Part shown: in pieces, positions 1-10,715 of the stretch
Layout: each line of letters begins with the position of its first letter
How positions within the stretch are numbered: position 1 is the stretch's first letter
Assembly (NCBI RefSeq): GCF_000003605.2
Contig: NW_003138320.1
Coordinates: 127,011-168,206 of the forward strand
Length of the DNA: 41,196 nucleotides
From: Saccoglossus kowalevskii
Lineage: Eukaryota; Hemichordata; Enteropneusta; Harrimaniidae
Direction of reading: 5' to 3'
Translations under genes and position numbers: made by a program
Notes under the pieces: model-generated
The model's input: the letters and a program-made list of their open reading frames with translations, nothing else
Databases searched by the model: none
Told to the model about the DNA's origin: nothing

Positions 1-49
1 CCAACCTCATCAACCGGTATGTGGTGAGATAAACTAGGCCATATTTAAT

Positions 50-185
50 TTAGTAGCCATAACTGCCTAGATTTCCAGAATTTTTTTTCCATACTCGTCT
101 GGATTTCCAGATTCTGTTTCTCCATATACAGTTGGAATTCCGGGGTATTTTCCCCATCATACAGTGCTGGAAATCCGACCTCATC
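50..185. repeat. Imperfect 33-bp tandem repeat, about 4 units
   Basis: On the + strand the unit is roughly CCATAnnnnnnTGGATTTCC followed by a T-rich stretch, starting near 57, 90, 122 and 155. Because 33 is a multiple of three, the - strand stays open from 239 to 45 and reads as four diverged 11-residue blocks with a recurring Tyr-Met-Glu-Lys-like core. The word GTTGATGAGGT (- strand) occurs near 170 and again near 10, so a longer period may also be present and the array may continue beyond the left edge. It could be a repeat-coding exon or plain minisatellite; no splice sites or family match support coding. Confidence 0.5.
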
Positions 186-239
186 AACAGAGGGGGGTGC
201 AGATATAAACTGGAATGGCCCATTGCTTAATGATATCAT

Positions 240-1289
240 TTGAAAACATTTTAATAATATTCCATCGCCCGTTTAGTGAAAGGCGAGAACAATGTAGTGT
301 TCAAAGTGATAAACAACCAAATTACTTGTGTGATAATTTTAGATGGTCTCTCATTCAGTTTTATAACTGGACATGGTCAGCATTAATTCAAAAATTGATT
401 GCCTTTTGGTATCCCAACAATTTTAATAATTACCAAGGGTCTATCCCTACATCGTGATTGGTAGACTATGGATTACAAAAACAATTAGAAGGCAGAATTC
501 TCTGCTATTTTGGACATTGTGTCGCGGCAAATTAAACCAAGCTTTCAATCCCCCTGGTGGATTAGTTGGTTATCAAAGCAGTCATTTTGAGAAACAAGGT
601 AGTGATTAATATTGCAAACCAATAAACACCTTTCACAGTTTTTTTTTTTAATTTTTACGTTAACCACATATATAAATACATAATATTATCCCATCAAAAG
701 TACAATTTCTACACAAAAACCATGGTAACGAGATAATTATAAGAATGCGAACAGTTGAAAGACTGAGTGCTTGACAAAGTGATAAATTAACTGTTATACT
801 CTTATTAAACCAAATAAAATATTGTGTTTTTGGTAATAATGAAAAGTAAAAATTGGGTATGCTGGTAGGTTATAACTTTTTATTTTGATATATTTTTTTA
901 TTTTCAATTACATGTAATCTTTCAATTGCTGTGTTCAAGGAGCAAGGAGGCAGGTGTTGTTCGATACTGTTCTGAGCATTACACAAATGAAAGAATGATC
1001 TTGATGAATTTAAAGGGCAGTTGAATTTCATGTAAACAATGTATTTTACACATGTACATGATGAGTCCCATATCAAACAGAACACATACCCATGGCCCTT
1101 TAACTACATACATATGCAAATGATGACATCAAAGTAAACATCCATATTTGTTTTTGTTTTCAAAACATGCGAGAAAAATTAGGTTATATCAAATTAGACC
1201 AATTTGAAATAAATCATAGTACAGTATACATACTAAATTATGAAAAGACTTTTATATCAATGATAATATTGTCATTATATTGATTGATT
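240..1289. other. Gene-free AT-rich stretch
   Basis: I see no exon with supporting splice sites, no RNA gene and no clear repeat here beyond homopolymer runs. It is probably intronic or intergenic. Confidence 0.5.
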
Positions 1290-1470
1290 TTAAAATTCAG
1301 GTGAAATTATCACTATATACAGATACATGTGGCCATTCAATATTCACAATTTTAGAGTGTCACTGTATTCACAAGGGTTTAATGTCAGTGAAATTTCTAC
1401 AGCAACAAAATTTTACAATTTTCAAAGATTTGAAAAATTCATGATAGTGAAGTGTTTTACAGTATATATA
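1290..1470. repeat. Dispersed element family B, diverged copy
   Basis: The copy carries the hallmark words of this family: GGTGAAATTATCACT, GTCAGTGAAATTT, AAATTCATGATAGTGAAG and a terminal TTTTACAGTATA. The same words recur at 4271-4420, 6517-6720 and in the array at 24005-24400. It is non-coding, with stops in every frame. Confidence 0.5.
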
Positions 1471-1746
1471 TAGAAAATTATTAGTAATCACTATCCAAAG
1501 TTTGTATTCTCGATGTAAATCTGATCAGCTGCCAGGGATTGTACATGCATGTCATGAGATTACCCAGGGTGCTAAACCTCTAGTGATTGGCACCAACTTT
1601 CTGAGTGGATAGTAACCTATGGCAACCACACTTGCATAAAGGTGTCATGTCAGTGGTTTTTCATTGAACATCAAGGTCAATGTTGATCACTTTCCTGAGC
1701 AGAGTATCTTCTATTTTTTCACAAACAGTGGCTCAGAAATATAAAC

Positions 1747-1950
1747 TACTGTAGAATACTTTATTTTCGCTTGGAATTTATTTTCGCTATTTTTGCTGAA
1801 AGGATGATTCTGTGAAAATAAAATATAGCGAATATGCATTTTTCCCTATATTTCACATTCAACTCGTCAAAAATCAGTGAAAATAAATTCCACACCAAAC
1901 ACCCAAAATGCCTTTTCAGCGAAAATTAATTCCAACTTTACTTTACAATA
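1747..1950. mobile_element. Foldback element family A, copy 1 (MITE-like)
   Basis: The ends are inverted: the left end reads TACTGTAGAATACTTTATTT and the right end, reverse-complemented, reads TATTGTAAAGTAAAGTTGG followed by ATTAATTTTCGCT. Internally, TTTATTTTCGCT-like and AGTGAAAATAAATTCC words face each other, so a single strand would fold into a long imperfect stem. It has no coding capacity. Related copies lie at 9236-9394, 15301-15493 and 21693-21822. The superfamily is not determined because no target duplication is clear. Confidence 0.7.
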
Positions 1951-2100
1951 CATGCACTCAGGTTAATAATTAATGAACCAAAATAATTACCATATTTGCC
2001 CTGAACTGCATCTGGTCGACTAAATGCTAACTTCTCTAAAACAGCTACATGTGTATACCAGGTAATCATTTTTAAATGAACAAAAGCTTCAATCAAAATC

Positions 2101-2240
2101 AAAGCAGGAGGGTGTCACTTGTACATGTGGTAGACGACAATAGCATGTTGCTGTTTACAAATAAGCGTCTACCCATGAGCGTTTTTAGCAAGTGTTGTTT
2201 TCAGCATTTAAGACTCAATTCTGAAGACTCCAGAGGGTGC
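2101..2240. mobile_element. MITE family C, degraded copy
   Basis: It begins AAAGCAGGAGGGTGTCAC and contains the internal words AATAGCATGTTG, AAGCGTCTACCCATGAGCG and TTTTTAGCAAGTGTTGTTTT. These align with the better copies at 18447-18600 (same orientation) and 4953-5108 (opposite orientation). The right terminal repeat is badly decayed, so the end is approximate. Confidence 0.6.
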
Positions 2241-2298
2241 TATCTATTGTAATAATGTTTTGGCGACAAGCCTCAGGAATTGCAAGATGACAACTTAC

Positions 2299-2372
2299 CG
2301 GTGACCCTGGACGAAATGTTAATACCTACATCGCCATCTTGAAAGGCAAAGTCTCTCTCTGACGTTCTGTCA
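2299..2372 (-). CDS. Candidate internal exon, unidentified
   Basis: On the - strand a 74-nt segment is bounded by an acceptor (ACTCTCCAG) and a strong donor (GTAAGTTG). One frame is open through it: one base, 24 codons, one base. The peptide contains D-F-A-F-Q-D-G-D-V-G-I-N-I. I do not recognise a family. The segment also contains CAAGATGGCG, a YY1-like word common at animal 5' ends, so it could instead be a 5' untranslated exon. It could belong to the FBXO42 transcript, which runs in this direction, but phase and homology do not prove that. Confidence 0.2.
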
Positions 2373-3605
2373 CTGGAGAGTTTATGTGTTATTTCCTATA
2401 GTACCGTAGTGTGCAATTGCATCAAAATTTTTCTATGGTCCCATCACATGACTGATCACAGCGAGATGGCAACTACTCAACCTTTAGTTTTCACATGGAG
2501 TTTTATGTGACATTAGCTTAGTGTTTTGTCTAAAACAATATTTTGGTAATTTGGTCATCTTTACGTGGTTATATTTAAACAAAGAAATGTACAAAACCAC
2601 AGTGAATACTACTTTCATACTAAACTACAATTTGTTTTCCTATTATGCCACTGAATGACCCAACTAAAGTAATTATATAGTAAACAGCTGAAGAAGCATA
2701 CCACATGTGTATTTGTAGATAGAACATCAACATATGTACATGATAAAACTAAGTATTAATATCACAGATCACTGTTCTTATCTACTTCGGTAAATCCAGA
2801 CATGAATGAAGAGGATTAACGTTTGACGTACTCAGGAGTGAAGCATCTTTCATGACGTACATGCAAGTATAATTGCTAAACTCTAACATAACACACAGTA
2901 TCAACTACATATACAAATGTACGAGTTTGTATAACTGAACAAAATAACAATTCTATCTAGGAAATCATGTCGATGATCCTGTGATCAATTTCACAAAAAA
3001 ATTATGTGCACAAAGCTAGTAAGGCTTAGATAATACTATAACATCCAATTAACCATATCTAATACCATACTAATGAGATCATTTCGTCAACCGTTCACAG
3101 ATCGCAGTTGTTTTGCTAGACCCACAATCTGTATGTCCTAATTTCAAAGCTTACCGTACCTGAGGCTAAATGTCTAAGAAACGATTATAATCACTTACTC
3201 AAGGTCATTTCATCAACCAATCATGGTAACATTTGCAACATTGAGGCACCTTGCCCACGAGTAGCAGGACCCAGGTTAAAATTTTACTTGCGACTGAACA
3301 CAGGAATAGTGAGATTGACCAATTGATTCGTTTGTGGATGCAACTTTAGGCAACTAGACAAGTTCTGCAGGAGCTTGTACACCAAGAGACTAGTAGATTT
3401 GGTATCTAAATATAGATCTAATGTCTATTGTAAAACGCACTATATATACAATCAGCATATGCGCTTGCAAAAAAAACTGTGTGGAAATTTTGTCTGGCAC
3501 AAAAATCTGTTTAAAAAAAAAGAAAAAAAAGAAAATTTCATCTTGATACCTCTTCTCATCCGTGGTGAAGTACAGAAATACGTGCCAAATCAATGAACAG
3601 TAAAT
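2373..3605. other. Gene-free stretch
   Basis: It is AT-rich with scattered donor-like words on the - strand (for example near 3157 and 3201). The sequence next to those words is closed by stops in all frames. I see no recognisable repeat or gene. Confidence 0.45.
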
Positions 3606-3779
3606 ATGCCAAGTATGTTTGCACCATCAGGTTGGAGTATGTATGATGACCTGGGCCATGTTTCAACTAACCCATGCAGTAAGGACAACCACATTATTGG
3701 CTTCAGGGAGAGAAGCACTAATTTATTCCTTTCTGTATCTAATTATGTTACATTTGACAGCCTTGGGGCATGTCCCTAA
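3606..3779 (+). CDS. Short ORF, 57 codons, possible exon or element remnant
   Basis: It runs from ATG to TAA and includes G-W-S-M-Y-D-D-L-G-H-V-S followed by T-N-P-C-S-K. The composition is more protein-like than other small frames around it. It ends two bases before the 54-bp array begins. No family is recognised, and there is no promoter or splice evidence. It may be a fragment of a transposon protein. Confidence 0.15.
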   Translation: MPSMFAPSGWSMYDDLGHVSTNPCSKDNHIIGFRERSTNLFLSVSNYVTFDSLGACP

Positions 3780-3780
3780 A

Positions 3781-4267
3781 TATATTCAAACCACCGTATA
3801 GGCAATCTCAACATTGTATTGTTACCTTCATACAAATATTCAAACCACCGTATAGGCAATCTCAACATTGTATTGTTACCTTCATACAAATATTCAAACC
3901 ACCGTATAGGCAATCTCAACATTGTATTGTTACCTTCATACAAGTATTCAAACCACCGTATAGGCAATCTCAACATTGTATTGTTACCTTCATACAAATA
4001 TTCAAACCACCGTATAGGCAATCTCAACATTGTATTGTTACCTTCATACAAATATTCAAACCACCATATAGGCAATCTCAACATTGTATTGTTACCTTCA
4101 TACAAATATTCAAACCACGGTATAGGCAATCTCAACATTGTATTGTTACCTTCATACAAATATTCAAACCACGGTATAGGCAATCTCAACATTGTATTGT
4201 TACCTTCATACAAATATTCAAACCACCGTATAGGCAATCTCAACATTGTATTGTTACCTTCATACAA
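3781..4267. repeat. 54-bp minisatellite, 9 near-identical copies
   Basis: The unit begins TATTCAAACCACCGTATAGG, continues CAATCTCAACATTG and ends TTGTTACCTTCATACAAA. The nine copies differ at only a few positions: the CCACCG core becomes CCACCA in one copy and CCACGG in two adjacent copies, and CAAATATT becomes CAAGTATT once. The unit is 18 codons long and lacks stops in several frames, so long ORFs appear on both strands (3770-4282 +, 3819-4277 +, 4267-3776 -). These are artefacts of the repeat. The homogeneity implies recent expansion or ongoing conversion. Confidence 0.95.
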
Positions 4268-4270
4268 AAT

Positions 4271-4420
4271 ACACTAAATTAAAACCATGTGAACATGTGA
4301 AATAACAATAGAACTCATTATTTTTTTTTTGCCAAATTCTCAAACGTAAAACCCAATGAAATTGCTTAAAACACCAAAATAAGGAAATTAAATGACAGTG
4401 AAATTGATTTTACAGTATAC
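4271..4420. repeat. Dispersed element family B, copy
   Basis: It carries AAACCATGTGAACATGTG near the left and AATGACAGTGAAATTG followed by TTTTACAGTATA at the right, with a run of T in the middle. These words match the sequence beside the 24005-24400 array. It directly abuts the 54-bp minisatellite. Confidence 0.5.
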
Positions 4421-4952
4421 AGCAAGAAATAAAGGCATAACTGTCCATGGGTGTGTAAAGAGGATCGTGATGTAAGATTATACTGTAAGCCACTTTAATT
4501 CTGACAATTTTACAACTACATGTATGTGAACATTTCTCTGAAGTCCTATGACACAGTGTCAGCAACTATGGTGAAATTTTGTCTGCAGAAATGCCATAAA
4601 ATCATCAAAGCGCGATAATTCCTAGCTGGAAAATAAAGCGGTTTACAGTATAGTCTCAATATTGCAAATTATTATACATTTGTCACTGTATTGCAGCATT
4701 ATAGCATGGCATAATTTTGTGGTATTGACCAAGGTATTTGCATTTTACCATATTAGGGAATTTGATTCTAAATATGTGACAATTACGTAATACTTCCAAG
4801 ATGGCGGACATGTTTGAAAACAAAGTTCAAAGCAAGAAACTTCAACTAATTTTAATAAGTTTTAATATTGAGTTACTGCTTCACAGACAATGTGGCTAGA
4901 TCAGGCAGATACATGTATATAATATATAAAATAATTGTATTTGTTGTATACC
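4421..4952. other. Gene-free stretch with a YY1-like word
   Basis: No exon or RNA gene is visible. A CCAAGATGGCGGAC word lies at about 4796-4809; similar words occur near 2332 (- strand), 26409 and 33042, so this one is more likely dispersed than promoter-specific. Confidence 0.35.
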
Positions 4953-5108
4953 TAAAGCGAGAGGGTTGTCACACACCGGAATTGATTCCCAAGCGACGAT
5001 AACATCACACGCTAAAAACGCAAAGGCTCATAGGTAGACGCTTGTTTGTAAACAATGACACGCTATGGCCATCTGACGCATGCGCAGGTGACGACTCCCT
5101 CGCTTTAA
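4953..5108. mobile_element. MITE family C, near-complete copy
   Basis: The terminal inverted repeats are TAAAGCGAGAGGGTTGTCAC at the left and, reverse-complemented, TTAAAGCGAGGGAGTCGTCA at the right. Its subterminal CACCTGCGCATGCGTCAGA and CATGACACGC-like words align, in the opposite orientation, with the copy at 18447-18600. It is about 156 bp long and non-coding. TTAA-like ends would suit a TTAA-targeting superfamily (piggyBac or Kolobok); that is inference. Confidence 0.8.
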
Positions 5109-5263
5109 CCATTAAAATATGACTTATTTTGACCATAGAAACACTTGTGCAATGTACATGAATGCTTGCACTACTAATAAAGCAAATACAGCAAGGTCAT
5201 TACATGTATGAGGATATTACAAAGCATGCACCAAGACAGTACACTTCTGCACTGACCACCTAA

Positions 5264-5443
5264 ACGAATTTGAAAAAAGAACATCCGTATGATGTGTGTA
5301 AAAAGCAGGGCAAGAAAACTGCTTTTGCACACAAAGCTTTCTTGACTGAGATCGGAAATTCCCAGTTGCTACCAGCTTCAAGACTGAGCTTAATATTCAA
5401 ACGGGCAGCTAAAAAATCTAGTCTGATTCTGAGATATAGGTAG
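5264..5443 (+). pseudogene. ORF remnant, possible transposon protein fragment
   Basis: The frame is open for 59 codons between TAA at 5261 and TAG at 5441, with no ATG near the start. It contains K-E-H-P-Y-D-V-C-K-K-Q and a basic run ending F-K-R-A-A-K-K-S-S. The basic composition resembles decayed transposase or DNA-binding sequence, but I cannot name a family. The opposite strand also carries a 77-codon frame (5493-5260) that looks less protein-like. Confidence 0.2.
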
Positions 5444-6516
5444 CTGATAAGCAAAAATCCAGAAGGAGTTGGGGATAATTTTCCAGAAACCAAAAAAAAA
5501 AAATTGGAACCTAAACTTAGGAATTCACAGATCCTAAATAGATGTTTAATATGAGAAGCACAAGTACAATAATACCCTAATCAATAATAAAATAATTAGC
5601 CGGCATACCAACATTGGATAATGAGAAAAAAGAACCATGATGAAAAATACTTGAGGCAGAACAGGATATCAAATTGTAGGCTTTCTTCCCTGAAGCTAAG
5701 TAAATATTTCTATATTAATAAATGATATTAGTATTACAGTGTCTCTCTACAATACAATAACAAATGGGAACTGTTTACTGTCTTGGATGAGCAGTCAAGC
5801 TAGAAGGAAAACTTAGCCTGGGTAAATACAATAAATCATGTTGTTGCCTTGAGGTGCCGACAACTACAAGACATGATATTGTACAAGACATGATATTGTA
5901 ACACATCGCTCATTTTACTGAATCAATCAAAATTTTAATACTTGTGAGATGGGGGGGGGGCTCACTTTGTTGGATACATTTAAACTTTAATACTTGCTGG
6001 GTTGGGAGGAGGGGAGTGTTTTCTGCCTCGTTTTTACTTCCACTCTGTTTTTGAATGGTTCAAAATTGGAGTCCACATGACTCGATACCTTGTTGACTTC
6101 CGTGTGCGAAGTCTTTGCAGTTAGCCTGTCTGTATGTTTTCTACAGTTGTAATGAAGTTAAAGTCCTTCAACCCAAATTCAATTCATATCTACAATGCAT
6201 TCTGGGAAAGAAATTAAATGTCCTTAAAATCCAAATTTGAGTTACATTTTGCTTTAGACATAAAACATATCAGCATTTCAATTGTATATCTTCAGGAACC
6301 TGGTATTTTTGTCGTCTCTCAAAACATGTATATGACACTAATTGCAGTCTCTATTTTTTGGAAAATTACATTAATCAAGACGATTGCATATATCAACCGT
6401 GCCACGAGCAGGAAATCTTTTGAATTACATTTTGTGTAGCTCAACCACTCTGTGTGCTAGGTTCAGGGCTCATTTTTATATTACCACGGTTGCAAGTGAA
6501 ATGTTTTGTGTGATGT
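5444..6516. other. Gene-free stretch; small tandem duplication
   Basis: The only structure seen is an exact 17-bp duplication of ACAAGACATGATATTGT at 5867-5900 and a poly-G run near 5951-5960. There is no exon or RNA gene. Confidence 0.45.
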
Positions 6517-6720
6517 ACTGTAAAATCATTTATTTTCAATGACATTTAATTTCACCAATTTGATGTTTTGAGCATATTCACTGTGTTTTAATTTCACAAG
6601 CAAATAATGAGTTTTATTGTTACTTTACATGTTCACTTAGATTTGATTTATCAAATTTTACTTATCAGCAAAAAAAGGCGAAATTAAAACCCAGTAAATA
6701 ATTAACGCATTTAATGCTTT
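6517..6720. repeat. Dispersed element family B, longest copy
   Basis: It starts TACTGTAAAATCATTTATTT and continues with AATTTCACCAATTTGATG, CATATTCACTGTG and, facing them, GCGAAATTAAAACCCAGT. The left end equals the TACTGTAAAAT end of family A, so the two families are probably related foldback elements. No coding capacity. Confidence 0.55.
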
Positions 6721-6828
6721 AAAATGTCCATCTCTCAGAATTACATGTAAAATAAAAACACTTGTGTTGTGGACTATGCAAAATTTTGTGGTATACCCCA
6801 TTAATAATTGTCACAATATACCACATCT

Positions 6829-8988
6829 ACCATAGAGCTGTCATTAGCCATAGAGCTGTCATTAGCCACTGAACTTGTCATCTACCACAGAGCTGTCATT
6901 AGCCACTGAACTTGTCATCTACCACAGAGCTGTCATTAGCCACAGAACTTGTCATCTACCACAGAGCTGTCATTAGCCACAGAACTTGTCATCTACCACA
7001 GAGCTGTCATTAGCCACAGAACTGATCATCTACCACAGAGCTGTCATTAGCCACAGAACTTGTCATCTACCACAGAGGTGTCATTAGCCACAGAACTTGT
7101 CATCTACCATAGAGCTGTCATTAGCCACAGAACTTGTCATCTACCATAGAGCTGTCATTAGCCACAGAACTTGTCATCTACCACAGAGCTGTCATTAGCC
7201 ACAGAACTTGTCATCTACCACAGAGCTGTCATTAGCCACAGAACTTGTCATCTACCACAGAACTTGTCATCTACCACAGAGTTGTCATTAGCCACAGAAC
7301 TTGTCATCTACCACAGAGCTGTCATTAGCCACAGAACTTGTCATCTACCACAGAGCTGTCATTAGCCACAGAACTTGTCATCTACCACAGAGCTGTCATT
7401 AGCCACAGAACTTGTCATCTACCATAGAGCTGTCATTAGCCACAGAACTTGTCATCTACCACAGAGCTGTCATTAGCCACAGAACTTGTCATCTACCACA
7501 GAGCTGTCATTAGCCACAGAACTTGTCATCTACCATAGAGCTGTCATTAGCCACAGAACTTGTCATCAACCATAGAGCTGTCATTAGCCACAGAACTTGT
7601 CATCTACCACAGAGCTGTCATTAGCCACAGAACTTGTCATCTACCATAGAGCTGTCATTAGCCACAGAACTTGTCATCTACCACAGAGCTGTCATTAGCC
7701 ACAGAACTTGTCATCAACCATAGAGCTGTCATTAGCCACAGAACTTGTCATCTACCATAGAGCTGTCATTAGCCACAGAACTTGTCATCTACCACAGAGC
7801 TGTCATTAGCCACAGAACTTGTCATCTACCACAGAGCTGTCATTAGCCATAGAGCTGTCATTAGCCATAGAGCTGCCATTAGCCATAGAGCTGCCATTAG
7901 CCATAGAGCTGCCATTAGCCACAGAACTTGTCATCTACCATAGAGCTGTCATTAGCCACAGAACTTGTCATCTACCACAGAGCTGTCATTAGCCACAGAA
8001 CTTGTCATCTACCATAGAGCTGTCATTAGCCACAGAACTTGTCATCTACCACAGAGCTGTCATTAGCCACAGAACTTGTCATCAACCATAGAGCTGTCAT
8101 TAGCCACAGAACTTGTCATCTACCATAGAGCTGTCATTAGCCACAGAACTTGTCATCTACCACAGAGCTGTCATTAGCCACAGAACTTGTCATCTACCAC
8201 AGAGCTGTCATTAGCCATAGAGCTGTCATTAGCCATAGAGCTGCCATTAGCCATAGAGCTGCCATTAGCCATAGAGCTGCCATTAGCCACAGAACTTGTC
8301 ATCTACCATAGAGCTGTCATTAGCCACAGAACTTGTCATCTACCATAGAGCTGTCATTAGCCACAGAACTTGTCATCTACCACAGAGCTGTCATTAGCCA
8401 TAGAGCTGTCATTAGCCATAGAGCTGCCATTAGCCATAGAGCTGCCATTAGCCATAGAGCTGCCATTAGCCACAGAACTTGTCATCTACCATAGAGCTGT
8501 CATTAGCCACAGAACTTGTCATCTACCATAGAGCTGTCATTAGCCACAGAACTTGTCATCAAGCACAGAGCTGTCATTAGCCACAGAACTTATCATCAAG
8601 CACAGAGCTGTCATTAGCCACAGAACTTGTCATCTACCATAGAGCTGTCATTAGCCACAGAACTTGTCATCAAGCACAGAGCTGTCATTAGCCACAGAAC
8701 TTATCATCAAGCACAGAGCTGTCATTAGCCACAGAACTTGTCATCTACCATAGAGCTGTCATTAGCCACAGAACTTGTCATCTACCATAGAGCTGTCATG
8801 AGCCACAGAACTGATCATCTACCACAGAGCTGTCATTAGCCATAGAACTTGTCATCTACCATAGAGCTGTCATTAGCCACAGAACTTGTCATCTACCACA
8901 GAGCTGTCATTAGCCATAGAACTTGTCATCAACCATAGAGCTGTCATTAGCCACAGAACTTGTCATCAAGCACAGAGCTGTCATCACT
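6829..8988. repeat. 2.2-kb satellite of 37-bp units with higher-order structure
   Basis: The 37-bp unit is a dimer of two related subunits: an 18-mer AGCTGTCATTAGCCATAG and a 19-mer AACTTGTCATCTACCACAG. About 58 units run in one orientation. At three places (ending near 7917, 8285 and 8468) the 18-mer is repeated several times alone, with GCTGTC changed to GCTGCC. These blocks recur at offsets of about 370 and 185 bp, that is whole numbers of units, the signature of segmental unequal exchange. A CAAGCACAG variant clusters near 8555-8715. Because 37 is not a multiple of three, the short ORF at 7171-7365 is incidental. Confidence 0.95.
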
Positions 8989-9235
8989 AACAAGTTAGTC
9001 ATTTATCACCACCATGTATGTTTATCATCAATGCTAAATGCAACAAATACAACTGTACTTAAGAAAAAAACATCTGAACCATAGTTTTGACTGACTGACT
9101 GTTGCAACATGTGATGAAATGTACAAACCATAATATAGTCCATCTCTGGTAGGGGAGCATGAATGAATGAGTCGTCTACTACAGGAGGACTGCCTCCTCC
9201 CTTCCAGTGTGTGCTTCACATACTGTTAAGTACTT

Positions 9236-9394
9236 AGCTGGAATTAATTTTCAACAAAAAGACTTTTTGAGTGTTTTGTATGCAATTGATATTCACTGAT
9301 TTTTGAAGAGTTGAATGGAAAATATGGGTATGATCGCCAGATTTTATTTTCACTTAATTATCAGTGAAAATAAATTCCAAGTGAAAATAAAGTA
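9236..9394. mobile_element. Foldback element family A, copy 2
   Basis: The left side reads AGCTGGAATTAATTTTCAAC and the right side reads AGTGAAAATAAATTCCAAG then TGAAAATAAAGTATG. That is the family A stem in inverted arrangement. The copy lies about 250 bp from the end of the 37-bp satellite and abuts the purine tract. Confidence 0.65.
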
Positions 9395-9417
9395 TGTATT
9401 TCATCTATTTTTTTTTA

Positions 9418-9592
9418 ATTTTGTAAAGTGAGTAGTAGGGTTGAAAAGAGGGGCTGGAAATGAAAAAGAAGAAGTATGGAGAGGAAAGTTGAACAAGAAG
9501 AAAGTAAGGAAAGGTGAGATGGGAGAAAAAACAAGAAAGAGAGTAGGAAATGAGTAAGTAATTACAAAAGAAAGAAAGAAAAGAAGACATGT
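9418..9592 (+). repeat. Polypurine (GA-rich) tract
   Basis: About 175 bp are almost all A and G on the + strand (for example GAGAGGAAAGTTG, AAAGAAAGAAAGAAAAGAAG). The complementary pyrimidine strand gives a long phenylalanine/serine/proline-rich frame (9691-9401) that is only low complexity. Confidence 0.7.
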
Positions 9593-10381
9593 TTTTGTCA
9601 ATTTACTTTGCGAATCTACGCAACATATTTGCTCTATTACCATAGTAGCACATACGCTTGAAGATACAGGTTGAAGTATCTCTATAGTCAAAATTATATT
9701 TCTATGATCTATTTTACAATAAATTCAATTTTGGATTATCTATGCTTCATTGAAGATATACATGTACTCCTAATACAGCAAATACATTAACAAATTATAA
9801 TGGTAAACAAATGCATATTAAAACGCAAGCAATATAGAATCAACATTGTTACATTCTCCTTGAAAATAGAGGATAAGTTGATAGGAAAAGAGTTTGAATC
9901 AGATTTCCACTCAAATTTATAACATTTGTGAACAGATTCACTAAATTGAGAGTAAGTTCTGGTTTTACTAAACTCAAAATGCGAACCATGTTCTATGTAC
10001 AAATAATTGATTCACCGAGTTATTAGAATCTGACAAGACGCGACACTCAACTACGACTTCTTTTGAAAATATACAAGGCACATAAGATTTCTATTAAAAT
10101 AAGTGACAACTGAAGTGAAGAAAGATTTGAGAACTGAGCAAGTTGACAAATTTCAATTTTCTTGCTAGTGAACTTCTGACCCCTACCTCATTGAGCATCA
10201 GTGTACGGTTCTAAAATTAGGATTTCCTTTGCAAGCACAATTCTTCAAACAAAATTAGCTTACAGTTAGGGACCATAAAAATTACCAACTGCAGAGATAT
10301 TGTCAAAGAAACTAATTTTTCGTTGACACAATTGGTTGCAAGATTCTTGAAAATAATTAAATTTAAATTTAATAAATGAAC
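9593..10381. other. Gene-free stretch
   Basis: I see no supported exon, RNA gene or repeat. A 71-codon - strand frame (10002-9787) has no splice context or recognisable content. Confidence 0.45.
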
Positions 10382-10715
10382 ATATTAACCCTCAAGGGCC
10401 TAGACACAAGGTACATGTAGCATATATTTGTTACTATTTTCAGTAACCAGTTTTTCATTCAACTGAGTTTTTTCAATTAAATAATAACAGCGTTAACCTG
10501 CAAGGGTCTAGACACAAAAAAGCTTATATTTGATACAAGTAAACCAGCCTAATACTGTAATGCCTTGTATTCAATTAATTATTGACCATATTAATATTCA
10601 AAGACCTGTCTACAAGAATGTATACACTTTTTGTTACTACAGTTTTTGTACATGCAGTAACCTAGCAGTCCATACAACCTATTAACCTTTAAAGTCCTAC
10701 AAACAAGGAAATCCA
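10382..10715. repeat. Degenerate ~105-bp tandem repeat, 3-4 units
   Basis: The unit starts with words like TTAACCCTCAAGGGCCTAGA followed by CACAAGG, near 10386, 10493, 10589 and 10682, and includes TTGTTACTATTTTCAGTAAC. Copies are strongly diverged, so this is an old duplication. Alternatively it is one composite element with repeated ends. Confidence 0.5.

Noticed and set aside
3770-4282. Three long ORFs on both strands over the 54-bp repeats
   Set aside because: They exist only because the unit length is a multiple of three and lacks stops; both strands are equally open.
6829-8988. CRISPR-like regular repeats
   Set aside because: No unique spacers; units are contiguous, and the context is an animal genome.
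9401-9691. 96-codon Phe/Ser/Pro-rich - strand ORF
   Set aside because: It is the complement of the purine tract, so low complexity rather than a protein.
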